A stretch of 64,000 bases of DNA from Lunularia cruciata. Its lineage: Eukaryota > Streptophyta > Marchantiopsida > Lunulariales > Lunulariaceae. The stretch is taken from assembly GCA_948567375.1 (NCBI GenBank), contig OX419759.1, forward strand, positions 35,255,493-35,319,492. Direction: 5' to 3'. Made by a program: the position numbers and the translations under genes. Below the pieces are notes generated by a model that worked only from the letters and a program-made list of their open reading frames with translations, searched no databases and was not told the origin of the DNA. Shown piece by piece: positions 45,254 to 56,432 of this stretch. The stretch's first letter is position 1. Each line of letters begins with the position of its first letter.

Positions 45254-48200
45254 CTACTTTGTCTTATGTGCTACTTCGTGAGCCCGACTAACTTCGTCGC
45301 TAAACTCCATATTTTTACATATTTCCCTGCCGCTAGTTGGTGACGTCCTCGTCACCAATGAAGCTTCAAATTCCTGGATGGCCGTCTGTGCATTTTGGAG
45401 GTGAGAAAGAGGTTCCCAAGTGGCATCATGAAGGGGATATCCTTTCCAAAGGACCTTGTACTCCGTATGGTGGCAACGGCCTCGTTGAATGTGGCGACGC
45501 GCAAGGATATGATCAACTTTGTACTCCTCATGATCATTGATATGGATAGGAAGAGGGGGAGGTTGGACTCGAGAGGAAAAGAAAGAGGGTTTAGGAACAA
45601 AGGGTTTCAACTTGGAAACATGAAAGACAAGATGGATACGGATGTGACAAGGCAAGCCAAGACGATAAGCAACAGTAGAGACAATTTGGGTGATATCAAA
45701 GGGTCCTATCCAATTAGGAGAAAGTTTACAAACTTGGGTATCAAGTGGGAGAGGGAGGTTACTAGAGGATAGCATGACTTTATCACCGACTTCAAAGGTG
45801 AGATCGCAACGATGGTGGTCCGCATATTGTTTTTGGCAATTCTGAGCAACAAGGAGGTGAGACTTGGCTTGTTGGAGAGATTGGGATATAGTGGTCAAGA
45901 ATGTGGAAGTATGAGGAACCTGAGATGGAGGGGGAGCAAGAAGAGAATCTGGAACAAGCGGATCTTGGCCAAAATTGAGAAAGAAAGGAGAGAATCCGGT
46001 GCTTGCTTGTTTGGAATTTTTGTAGGCAAATTTGGCAGCGGCAAGATATTCATCCCAATTGGTATGGTGGACATTGACAAAGGCACGCAACATATCCTCC
46101 AATGTGCGATTTGCACGTTTGGTTTGTCCATCAGTTTGAGGATGATAGGCCGTGGACAAAGCAAGCTTGGTGCCGAGTATCTGAAAGAGTGCTTGCCAAA
46201 ACTTCCTGGTAAAGCGAGGATCACGGTCAGAGATGAGTACACGTGGTATTCCATGATGCTTGAAAACATTGTCAAAGTAGATTTGCGCTAAGGTTGGAGC
46301 ATCCACGGTATCATAGGTTGGTGCCAAGTGGATTTGCTTACTAAGCTTATCCACAAACACCACAATGGCAGTGTGTCCTTGTTTTGTCTTTGGCAAGGAT
46401 GTGATGAGATCCAAGCTCACATGCTCCCAACGAGCTGATGGAACGGCAAGCGGTTGAAGAAGTCCACCCGGCTTTTGGTGGTTGGCCTTGTTACATTGGC
46501 AGCTCTCACACAATCGGACAAATTCTTGAACATCCCGTGTCATGTTGGGCCACCACCATTGACGTTGGAGGGTACCCAAGGTCTTGTCTACACCCATGTG
46601 ACCAGCGATGGGTAAATCATGGGCTTCTTGAAGGCGCACAAGTCAAAGATCACCTTTGGCTGGAACATAGATCCGGTCCGCATGGAATAGAAGGCCTTCC
46701 TTGAAGGAGAAGGTGTTGGACTCTTTGTCACCTGTTGTTAGCCGACCATGTACCATTTGGAAGAAAGGATCTTGCTGTAGAGCTAACCAAAACTCGTTAT
46801 GAATCTTGGGATCAATTGACACCGTCGTAATTGCTGCCGCGATGAGAGGAAGAGACTTCAAATCAGGTCGTCATGATAGAGCATCAAGGATGACATGGAA
46901 CCGACCTGGTTTGTACTCAAGTTTGACGTCAAACAATTGGAGTTTCTCTTCCCATCGATGATGTCGACTCTTCATGTGCTCTAGGTGTAAGGTCTGCAAC
47001 CATGGCTTGTGATCAGTTTGCATGATCACTTGTTTTCCCAAGAGATAATGCCTCCATACCTTGGTGGCATATACCATTGCAAATTGTTCCCAATCTTGAG
47101 CAGAGTAATTTCTTTCAGCTGTATTTAGTCGGCGAGACACAAAGGCAATAGGATGTAATCCATCTGGAAATTCTTGTTGCAACACAGCTCCAATTGCAAA
47201 GTTAGAAGCATCAAAATCAACCACACAAGGTAGTTGAGGATCATATGGTTGAAGAATGTGTCTTGAAGACACCATATGCTTTAACTTCTGGAATGCTTCT
47301 TCATGCTTGGTGGTCCATTGGAAGCTTGAGTTCTTTCCCAAGAGGTCAGTCAATGGTGCAGCCACGTGAGCATAATAGTGGATGAACCATTGGTAAAAAC
47401 TGGCCAATCCATTGAATGCTCATACTTTGGTAGCATCCTTTGGGGTAGGCCAATCAGTAATGGCCTTGATCTTCTCTTCTTCCATCTTGATCCCCTTTGA
47501 TGAGATCTTATGACCCAAGAAGGTAACCTTCTTCTGCCAAAAAGCACACTTTGACTTCTTGCAGTAAAATTTCCATTGTCGTAGTCGTCTTAGGACTTCT
47601 CGCACATGATTCCTGTGTTCTGCCTCTATCCTACTATAGATTAAGATATCATCTAAGAACACTACCACGGATTGATCCAATAGTCCCTCCAACACCCGAT
47701 GCATCTAATCCATGAAGACTGCTGGAGCATTAGTGAGTCCAAAAGGTAGAACTCTCCACTCAAAATGTCCATACCTTGTGCGAAAGGTAGTCTTTTGCAC
47801 ATCGTCTCCTTCAATAGGAATTTGCCAATGGCCGCTACGAAGATCTAGCTTGGAAAAGTAGCGTGCTCCACTTAATTGATCAAGCAGGTTATCGATCCGA
47901 GGCAAGGGATATGCATTCTTCACGGTTTGCTTATTGAGCCCATGGAAATCAATACAAAAACAAAGTCCTCCATCCTTCTTTGGAACAAATAGTACCGGTG
48001 CTCCCCACGGAGAGGTACTATGTCGTATGAAATCCTTCTCCAACAACTCTGTAAGTGTTGTTTGCAACTCCTCCAACTCTTTTGGTGAGAGCTGATAGAT
48101 TGGTCTACTCACTGGAGTACTTCCTGGTAATAACTTGATCTTGAAGGGCATACCTCGATCAGAGGGTAATCCCTTTGGCAGATCATCCGGAAACACATCT

Positions 48201-48500
48201 GCAAACTCTTGAACTATCCGATCAACCGTTGCTTGATGCGGCAACTGGCCCTCCTCAGATTGTTCTTGTGCAATCGGCTTGATCTACACCGCGAATACAG
48301 ACTTATCTTCCTTCAAAGCTTGCTCTATGGCTGCTTCATTAACAAACTTCCCTTCTAGGGACTCATCTCTCTTCCAAGCTTGCTCCATGGTTGCCTTCTT
48401 GGCAAACTTCCCATCTTGGGGCTCATCTCCCTTCCAGATTTGCTCTATGGCTACCTTCTCAACAAACTTCCCATCTTGGGACTGACTATTCTTAGGTGTT
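45254..48500 (-). mobile_element. Chromodomain gypsy (chromovirus) pol, partial and inactivated
   Basis: Minus-strand order: a linker with three tandem 20-residue repeats (48,485-48,300); reverse transcriptase (48,244-47,420: [44 protein letters not shown]); RNase H (47,407-46,871: VDFDASNFAIGAVLQQE, TDHKPW); integrase (46,639-45,254: H..H with CESCQC, VSLDLI, SDRDPRF). It ends in a chromodomain (YKVDHILARR, YKVLWKGY, ATWEP). Single stops interrupt it near 48,245, 47,705, 47,408, 46,862 and 46,640. In the DD35E triad the Glu is replaced by Lys (DGQTKRAN, codon AAA), which should abolish integration. Gag and protease are missing: the right side is cut at 48,629 by the Gypsy-A LTR. Chromodomains in this class direct insertion to heterochromatin. 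Confidence 0.9.
48300..48485 (-). repeat. Three tandem 60 bp units in the chromovirus protease-RT linker
   Basis: Each unit encodes about 20 residues of the form (Q/L)(D/E)GKF(V/A), A.(I/M)EQ, (W/L)K.D(E/K). The repeats are in frame with the reverse transcriptase, apart from a TAG between them and [10 protein letters not shown]. Confidence 0.8.
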
Positions 48501-48629
48501 TTATGTCATGCCATTTGTAGTTCTGCATCTAGATGCTCAGACACTGGAGTTCTAATGATAGTAGTTAGAGTTATTCTAGCAATTTCTCAGAGACTACTTT
48601 CCAACGGTTAGATTTTGTGTTTGGGGTAC

Positions 48630-49308
48630 TGTGAGCCGGCCTGTCTCTCACTCAGGATGAACCTCTGATGGCTATTATGGTAGCGCACCATGGACTAAGA
48701 AGGCAAGGAACCCCAACTCCATCATACTCCTCCAAGGCTAACACTCCAAGACTCAAGACATTGCTCACTAGAGAACTCAATGAGAGAGAGATAGTTGCAA
48801 ATGAAAGGATGATGAGTACCTCCTCACTCCTTGTTTATATACTTGTGAAATAGTTACGTACCAAAGTTACTAATTACCGTAGTAACTCAAGTTACTAGAC
48901 TAAAAGTCAAGTAAAGTCAAAAAGTAGAAAGGAATATCCATTCACATGGGCATATTCCCCTTATCTTGACCCAACCACTAAAGCAAGGATTCCTTCACAT
49001 GGGCTATCCTTGGACTAAAGAAGAATCCAAAACAAAAAGGCTTGCGGGCCCAAGAGTTCTCAACTCTTTCCCCAAAGCCAAACACCTAGGAATAATACCA
49101 AGTCAACACACTAAAATCCAAAATAGTGGTGCTCATCTTTTCTACTTCCTCTAAAGTAAGGTCCCATCTATCTTAGCTATGACTAACTTTAGCTAACCAT
49201 GACTAATATAGAACCATCCTTTATCTCTATATAAATAATATCTCTTAAGTACTTGTAATACCAAGCTAAATATCACAATACCACACACATGCACAAATGG
49301 GTGTTACA
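48630..49308 (-). repeat. Gypsy-A 3' LTR
   Basis: 679 bp, TG...CA termini, offset exactly 7,124 bp from the other LTR. A TATA box (GTATATAAACAA on the minus strand) is at 48,831-48,842. Confidence 0.95.
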
Positions 49309-49322
49309 TTTACCCCCGGACT
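49309..49322 (-). other. Gypsy-A polypurine-tract candidate
   Basis: The minus strand reads CCGGGGGTAAA immediately before the 3' LTR (TGTAACACCC). It is short and interrupted by T, but in the expected position for plus-strand priming. Confidence 0.5.
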
Positions 49323-49356
49323 AAGTTTTCACTTTGTCCTCAAAGTGAAGGTCTCT

Positions 49357-52300
49357 CTACCTTCTATGGTACATCTTCAACTTATCATGGTTAATCCTAT
49401 CAAAGTGTCTTCCTCCCAACTCCTTGAGATCATAGGTGTAATTGCCCCACACCTTCTCTACTATGAAAGGTCCAAAGTACTTAGGCAAAAACTTCTTTTG
49501 CACTCTCTTGAATCGAATGGAATCAAACAACATTACCCAATCACCTTCTTTGAAAGGCTCCACCTTCTTCTTGCCTTGCCTCTTGTCATAGCTCTCCTTT
49601 TGTTTCCTTTGGGCTTGCTCCACTCGAACCATAGCAACGGCTCTTGCCTCTTCCAACTCCATGAGTTGATCCTTCCTTGACTTCCCTGCATCACTTCCTT
49701 GTGCTTTCTTCAATCTCCTATGAATGCTTTGGAAGGTAGGAAGATCAAAGTGAATAGGTAAGGTAGACTCAATACCATACACCAATTGGAATGGAGAATA
49801 TCCAGTGGAAGTCTTCATGGTTGTCCTATACTCCCACAAAACTGCATGAATCCTCTTGTCCCAATGATGTTTAGCCCCCTCCATTTCTGCATCTTTGGCC
49901 AACATCATGCACAAGGTCTGATTGGTTCTCTCTGCCAAGCCATTGGAATTTGGCTTATAGGATGTAGTTACTCTATGTGTGATAGAGAAATGTCGTAGCA
50001 TGGCTGTAGTAATGCTTCCTGTAAACTCTCCTCCTCTATCAGAAACCAACTCCAAAGGGCATCCAAACCTAGTGATAATGCGTTCATAAAGAAATCTACC
50101 CACTTCATCTTCATTCTTGTCCCTCAATGGTCTAGCCTCAACCCACTTGGTAAGGTAATCAGTAACTACCACAATGTACCGATTGTTCCTTGGGGTTCTA
50201 TTGAGAGGTCCTACAAAATCAATTCCCCACTTCTCAAAAGGTCCTAGCAATGGAATTGATCTAAGTGGTGGAGTGGATGTAGACTTTCTAGCAAAAGCTT
50301 GACAAACATGACAAGTTTTGCAATAATCAAGACAATCCTTGAAAATCCCTCTCCAATGGTAACCTGCATCTAGAATCTTGAAAGCAGTCACCTTTCCTGC
50401 AAAGTGTCCTCCACATACTAAACCTTCATGAAACTCCTTTATGAGTAGGATAGACTCTTCCTTACCCACTGCTCTTCGAAGTAGACCATCTGCTCCTTGG
50501 TGAAAAAGAATATCCTCCACCATTGTGTAAGGTCTAGATCTTGCTGCAAGGGCCTTCCTCTCCCTAGCATGCATCCCTTCTGGATAGTTACCTCTTGTCA
50601 CAAAATCCACAATCTCCTTGTACTCCATTGGAATCTCTTGAGTGACTGAGATTGTCATGAGCTCCTCATCCGGGAAGGAATCATCTACTGGCTCATCTCC
50701 ATCATGATCATAGGCTCTAGATAACAAATCAGCATTTGCAAGTTTCTTTCCTGGCCTATCCTCAATTGTGTAGTCATACTCAGACAAGAGTATCATCCAC
50801 CTTGCTAGTCTCCCTTCAACATTAGGCTTGTTGAAGATGTACTTCAAAGCCTTGTGATCCGTGACAATTGTGGCTTTCCCTCCAATCAAGTAGTGTCTAA
50901 ACTTCTTGAGACCAAAGATCACTGCCAACCCTTCTCTCTCTGTGACAGAGTAGTTCTTCTCTGCTGAAACCATCTACCTACTAGCATAAGCTATTGGATG
51001 ATCATGCCCATCTTGGTCTAATTGACTAAGAGTGCATCCTATAGCTACATTAGAAGCATCAGTGTAGAGGATGAAAGGCTTACTCCAATCAGGTTTAGCA
51101 AGAATTGGAGCTACAACAAGGGATTGCTTGAGCTCCTCAAAAGCTTTGAGAGCCTCCTTGTCTTCCAAAATCACCATGTAATCTACACCCTTCTTCATGT
51201 AGATGGTCAATGCATAAGCCTTGTTGGAAAATGAGAAGATGAACCTCCTATAGTACCCAACCATTCCCAAGAATTGGCGTAACTTTGTCAAGCTTGAAGG
51301 GAATGGAAGGTCTGAGATTTTCCTCACCTTCTCAGGATCAACTGCTATTCCATCCTTGGAGATGATGTGCCCCAAAAGTAGACCTTCTTCACATCCAAAA
51401 ATGCACTTCTCTGGGTTGAGTGATGCATTTGCCTCATCCAAGCGTTGCAAGACTTTGATTAGGTGCTCAAAGTGCTCCTCCTTGCTCCCATAGACACAAA
51501 AGTCATCAATGAAATCTCTCACAAATTTCCCAATGAAAGGTTCAAATACCTTGTTCATGAACCGTTGGAATGTGGATGGAGCATTGCAAAGCCCAAAAGG
51601 CATGACCTTGAAAGCGTAAGTTCCCCAAGGTGTGGTGAATGTGGTGAGTTGTTGATGCTCTGGTGCAATCTTTATTTGGTTATATCCACTATAACCATCT
51701 CCAAAACTGTACCTCTCATGACCCGCAACCTCCTCCAAGATCTCATCAATGAATGGCAATGGGTAGTAGTCCTTCTTGGTAACAGCATTAAGCTTCTTGT
51801 AATCCACACATACCCGAAGCTTGCCATTCTTTTTCTTCACAATGACAATTGGAGACACCCATTCTGAATTCTCCACCTCAAAGATAAATCCAGCCTCCTT
51901 GAGCTTATCAATCTCCTCCTTCACAACCAAAGATATTGGTGGGCTAATGCGACGTTGCTTTTGGCGGATTGGTCTTGCATGTGACTCCACCTCTATCTTG
52001 TGCTCCTCCAAGGTGACTTCCTTCAAATCCTTGTAACTAAAAGCAAACACATGGATGAACTTGCGGAAAATCTCCTCAAATCTCACCTTCTCCTCCTTGG
52101 TAACATTTGGGCCATACTTGAGGGTAGATAACCTTCTCTCTACCTCCTCAAGTGTCAATGGTGATTTATCTGGGTCCTTCAAAACCTCTGGCTTAGGTGC
52201 AAAATCCATAGCACACAAGGGATACACATCTGAATCAGATTCAGATTCATCTTCCTCCGTGGAAGTCTCCTCTTCCATGCTTGTGTCCACACCTGAAGCT

Positions 52301-54183
52301 CCTTCTTCAGAATCTGATTCCCAATAATTAGAAGATGGGGTATCTGAATGTGAAGTGTTGGTGGTGTTAGTCACAGGAACAGTGACTCTATGGTTTGATG
52401 GCCCAATCCTCAAGTACCCTTTGTGCCATCGATCAGTTGTGCGTGCTGCTCTCAACCATGGCCTCCCAAGAAGTAAGTCATAGCTTGAATCCTTCAAGAC
52501 TTGGAAAGTCATGAGATTTTGAACTCCCATAACTGAAACTACCACCTTATCCATCACCCCTACTGGTCGAACTTGTTGCTTGTTTGCCATGCTCACCACA
52601 AATGTTGAAGGTCTTGAGGGTATCATACCCAACTTCTTCATCAACCTTTCTGACATGGCATTCACTGCTGATCCTCCATCAACCAATGCATCCTTGATGT
52701 TGTGACCATTCACTCTCACATCAATCTTGGAGGCATATTCACAAGCCTCCCATGGTGCTGGCTTGGCATCCACCACCCCCATTGATACTGGAACTTTTGC
52801 CTTCTTCTTCTTTTTGGTCCTTGTAGAACTCAAACCACCTCTAAGCTCCTTTCTCAAGGTAGGGTTCAAAGCAATTAATTGGCCCACTGTGATGTTAGCC
52901 TTGTGACTACCAACATCCTCCAACACATTGTAGTTCCATTGTTGCTTTGAGATCAAGAAGTCCTCCATCCCCAACTTCTTCCTTGGAGTCTTTGTTGTTG
53001 ATGGTGTTGAGGTGCGAGTGCTCCTAGTAGACATAGGAGTATCCTTGCTTGAAGTAAATCCTTGAGAAGAGTGAACATCCTCTGCAAAACGAGCTCTCTT
53101 CTTCTCTTGTGCCAAAAGCTCCAAATTAAGACCCTTGGAGTTTGAGCACTCTCCCTTCTCATACTTGCTCTCAACCACATCTATGGATGCTATCCCCTTA
53201 CCTTTGTTGGGATTAGGAGCCACTTGGGTTTCACTACCTCCCTCTTTCCCTCTATTGGCTCCCTCATAACCCCTTCCTCCATGGTAAGTGGAATTTGGGC
53301 AATTCCTTTGGATATGGCCTCTTCCTCCACAACCAAAACAATTTCTATCATTGAAATTGTTGGCTGGTTGGCCTCCTCTATATGGATAGTTTCCATAACT
53401 CCTAGGTCCTCTCCCTACATTTTGATCCACCTCTCTCTTCCCCCATAGTTGCACCACATTGATCTTGAGATCCGCAAGTTGTTCTGTGATGGTTTGGAGT
53501 GGATCTTTTGGTGGAGGTGCAAGAATTGGAGCAACTACTACTTGTGGTGCAACCCTTGTCACCAAAGTATCAGAAGTTCCACCATACTTGTAGCCTTGAG
53601 GAGGATGCACAACCTCCTTCACCACCAAATCACTCTCATCCCCTTCCAAACTCTCCTCCATACGAATTGCGATCTTGATAGCTTCAACCTTGGAAGAAGG
53701 TTTCTCATATCTCACCTTGCTTCTAATTTGTGGTCTCAATCCTCCCACAAAATTCTTGGTGAGCATGGCCCCTATGCCAATCATTGTAGTCTCCACATCA
53801 TCCCCACCCTTCCTCAACACTATGCGAAATCTGGACTCCAACTTTTCCACTCTTTCCACATAGACCCTCACTTTCTCTCCATCTCCTTGCTTGAGAAATG
53901 TAACCTCACTCATCAATCTCTCATAACTCTCATCAGGAAGAAAGTTCTCAATGAGTGCTGAAGTCAAAGTCTCCCAAGACTCCTCTTCCCCCTCTCTCCT
54001 CTCTCTCTTTTGGTATTCTGACTCATACCATGTAAGTGCTGCATCCTCAAAGAAATCTGGTAATAATGAGGCCCACTCATTCTTCCTCCTCTCATTGTTT
54101 CCTATGCAAGCTCTCTTGAAGTCTCTCACAAAGGCCTCCACATCTTCTCCATCCTTGCCAAAGAAAACCGGAAGTTTCCCCAT
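49357..54183 (-). CDS. Gypsy-A gag-pro-pol polyprotein, one in-frame TAG
   Basis: One frame runs from 54,183 to 49,357 (about 1,608 codons), interrupted only by TAG at 50,976-50,974 (ASR - stop - MVSAEKNY; CAG would restore it). Domains in order: gag (about 1-200; ALTWYESEYQ, FLKQGDGEKVRVYVERVEKL), zinc knuckle CFGCGGRGHIQRNC (about 282-295, CX2CX4HX4C), protease (about 500; ALVDGGSAVNAMS, the DGGS form common in plant gypsy), reverse transcriptase (KKKNGKLRVCVDYKKLNAV, VMPFGLCNAPSTFQ, DFIDDFCVYG near 893), RNase H (YTDASNVAIG, then TDHKALKYIFNK after the TAG), and integrase (GGHFAG, CKTCHVCQ, GIDFVGPL, SDRGGEF, NGLAERTNQ; DD35E intact) ending in a GPF-containing C-terminal domain. No chromodomain. 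Apart from the TAG it looks functional. Confidence 0.92.
50974..50976 (-). other. In-frame TAG within Gypsy-A RNase H
   Basis: This is the only stop in the frame. It lies between the first RNase H box and VSAEKNYSVTEREGLAV, where active elements continue without a break. A CAG-to-TAG transition is the simplest explanation. Programmed readthrough is less likely because this is not the gag-pol boundary. Confidence 0.85.
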
Positions 54184-54419
54184 CTTAACCCCTCACTATC
54201 TTTCTTTTCTCTCAATTTTTTTTTTTTTCTTTTCTTTTCTCTCACTCTATTACTAATAGAGTATATACATGACTAACACCATCTGAGAATAATCCACTCT
54301 AGGGAACACAAAAGGTTCAGGTTGCTCCAAGATTTCTATAGCAACATCAAATCCTAGAGTGCATATTAATCTAACTCTCATGGATAGTTTATCCATAAGT
54401 TGAAAGATTATCTCCATCA

Positions 54420-54917
54420 CTAATCTTGAGAACTAGCTGATGAAGGTGGTAGTATTTCTGTAGCTGTACTAAGACTCTCTCCAAGATCCTTCACCAAAGT
54501 TTCCAAAAGTGCTTTTACTCCACTACACTCATGTCCTTTTGGAAGTCCTTCAACTCCACAAACCTCACACAACTCCTTGGTCTTAGATCTTCTCCCTCCC
54601 AATCTTGGTGAAGAAGGTCCAACATGCAAACCCAAGTCAAGTAAGCCTCTCCTTTCCCTCAATCTCTTGCTCTCAAAGGTTAATGGACATGAACTTGCCT
54701 TATGTCCCTTCTCTCCACATAGAAAGCACTTAGACTCACTCTTTCCTCCAAGTGGTGTAGGTTTTTGGATCCTCTCAACACTCTCTTCAAATTCTATTGT
54801 AAACTCTCTTTTCCTCAAATCCACCCCTACAATCACCTCAAACCCTTGGGGAACCTTGCATAATCTCAATTTCCACTCTTGATGACCCTCCATGTTCCCA
54901 AAGATGAATCTAAACAC
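54420..54917 (-). CDS. Gypsy-A extra 5' ORF with zinc knuckle
   Basis: A 165-codon frame lies between the 5' LTR and gag, on the element's coding strand. It carries a second retroviral-type zinc knuckle, CFLCGEKGHKASSC (CX2CX4HX4C), in the middle, and a further Cys/His group CEVCGVEGLPKGHEC nearer the C-terminus. The N-terminal part is basic and hydrophobic (WKLRLCKVPQGFEVIVGVDL); the C-terminal tail is Ser-rich. It is not in frame with gag, which starts 237 bp downstream and has its own knuckle. I do not know an equivalent ORF for this family. It may be a captured or duplicated nucleic-acid-binding module, expressed from the leader. Confidence 0.65.
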   Translation of the reverse strand: MFRFIFGNMEGHQEWKLRLCKVPQGFEVIVGVDLRKREFTIEFEESVERIQKPTPLGGKSESKCFLCGEKGHKASSCPLTFESKRLRERRGLLDLGLHVGPSSPRLGGRRSKTKELCEVCGVEGLPKGHECSGVKALLETLVKDLGESLSTATEILPPSSASSQD

Positions 54918-55732
54918 TCAAACATGTTTTTTGTTGATCTCAAACTTCTCATGCATGAGATCTCCACTCTGCAGAATTGACCCTTCCTCACAATGTCACT
55001 CAAATCTCCCAACGAATATGTCACAGTCCTCTGAAATTTTCCACACTTGATCACAACTCTAGGGCGTCCCTCCCTGCAAAATTTTAGATCTTTTCATCAA
55101 GCCATTTGGCCTAGACACCTTTCTATTCAGCACCCATATTTCAGATTTGGTCTGAAAACCACCCCCCTCACTTCAAAAACTCATAACGCACTGCGCAAAA
55201 ATGATCTCTCTCTAATTTTTGTGGCACCAGGTAGGATACAATGCACTGAATTTTCTTGGAAATTTTCAGGACAATTCACTGAAAATTGAAGAAATGGCAG
55301 ACTCTGTACAATTTTCCAGAGAGCATGCAGTTGCGGGAGCACTTTACCCTATCAACTTTCAAAAATTCTAGCCCAGTGCGCATAGAAGCTCTCTCAATAA
55401 TTTCAAGTGTGCTAAGTGAAAGATAACCCAAGCTATCATGTGTAGAAATCTCAAGTCCAGATCTCAAACTTGAGATTTTGCCCAAAATCACCTTAATCCC
55501 CAAAATCTGCAATCCACCTCACACAATCTCTCCAATTCCTCTCATGTGTACAAGATGTACAAAATCACCTCAAAGACATCATAATGAACTACAGGGTATA
55601 CAAATGGATCTTGGTTCTCTAACATAAGTTCAGCCCTCTCCTCTCCTAATGTTCTCTCCAAGTGAGCTCTCATAGCCTCCTTCTGCCTAATGTAGAATTG
55701 GACGCGGAACATTATCTTGCCTTCTAGAGAGG
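54918..55732 (-). other. Gypsy-A 5' leader, no clear gene
   Basis: This is untranslated leader between the primer-binding site and the zinc-knuckle ORF. A frame at 55,542-55,775 crosses the primer-binding site and enters the LTR, and contains MFRVQFYIRQKEAMRAHLE; coding status is doubtful. The frames at 55,276-55,512 and 54,866-55,054 have no recognisable features. Confidence 0.45.
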
Positions 55733-55749
55733 TCCCGGCAACGGAACCA
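55733..55749 (-). other. Gypsy-A primer-binding site
   Basis: The minus strand reads TGGTTCCGTTGCCGGGA four bases inside the 5' LTR. Its complement ends ...CAACGGAACCA, as a tRNA 3' end should (CCA). It resembles the tRNA-Asp-type sites of many plant gypsy elements, with changes; the exact primer tRNA is undecided. Confidence 0.7.
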
Positions 55750-55753
55750 AAAA

Positions 55754-56432
55754 TGTGAGCCGGCCTGTCTCTCACTCAGGATGAACCTCTGATGGCTATT
55801 ATGGTAGCGCACCATGGACTAAGAAGGCAAGGAACCCCAACTCCATCATACTCCTCCAAGGCTAACACTCCAAGACTCAAGACATTGCTCACTAGAGAAC
55901 TCAATGAGAGAGAGATAGTTGCAAATGAAAGGATGATGAGTACCTCCTCACTCCTTGTTTATATACTTGTGAAATAGTTACGTACCAAAGTTACTAATTA
56001 CCGTAGTAACTCAAGTTACTAGACTAAAAGTCAAGTAAAGTCAAAAAGTAGAAAGGAATATCCATTCACATGGGCATATTCCCCTTATCTTGACCCAACC
56101 ACTAAAGCAAGGATTCCTTCACATGGGCTATCCTTGGACTAAAGAAGAATCCAAAACAAAAAGGCTTGCGGGCCCAAGAGTTCTCAACTCTTTCCCCAAA
56201 GCCAAACACCTAGGAATAATACCAAGTCAACACACTAAAATCCAAAATAGTGGTGCTCATCTTTTCTACTTCCTCTAAAGTAAGGTCCCATCTATCTTAG
56301 CTATGACTAACTTTAGCTAACCATGACTAATATAGAACCATCCTTTATCTCTATATAAATAATATCTCTTAAGTACTTGTAATACCAAGCTAAATATCAC
56401 AATACCACACACATGCACAAATGGGTGTTACA
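55754..56432 (-). repeat. Gypsy-A 5' LTR
   Basis: 679 bp, matching the 3' LTR throughout on reading. It abuts repeat X on its right (X is cut at TTGAGC). Confidence 0.95.
55955..55966 (-). promoter_or_regulatory. Gypsy-A LTR TATA box
   Basis: GTATATAAACAA on the minus strand, about 200 bp before the end of the 5' LTR. This is a usual position for the retrotransposon promoter. Confidence 0.5.

Larger units (their letters stand above)
48630..56432 (-). mobile_element. Full-length Gypsy-A LTR retrotransposon, 7,803 bp
   Basis: Two direct 679 bp LTRs (48,630-49,308 and 55,754-56,432) frame 6,445 bp. I found no difference between the LTRs on reading, so insertion was very recent. On the coding (minus) strand each LTR starts TGTAACACCC and ends CCGGCTCACA. 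A primer-binding site, a long 5' region with an extra ORF, one gag-pro-pol frame and a short purine tract follow in order. There is no target-site duplication: the outer flanks are GGTAC (left) and GCTCA (right). The left flank is chromovirus sequence and the right flank is repeat X, two unrelated sequences. The related truncated copy at 31-33 kb shows the family is older than this insertion. Confidence 0.95.

Noticed and set aside
48668-48853. 61-codon ORF occurring identically at 48,668 and 55,792
   Set aside because: It lies inside the LTRs on the non-coding strand; the identity reflects LTR duplication, not a gene.
51022-54256. Plus-strand ORFs (for example 51,463-51,867 and 53,449-53,961) opposite Gypsy-A pol
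   Set aside because: They are antisense shadows of the intact polyprotein.
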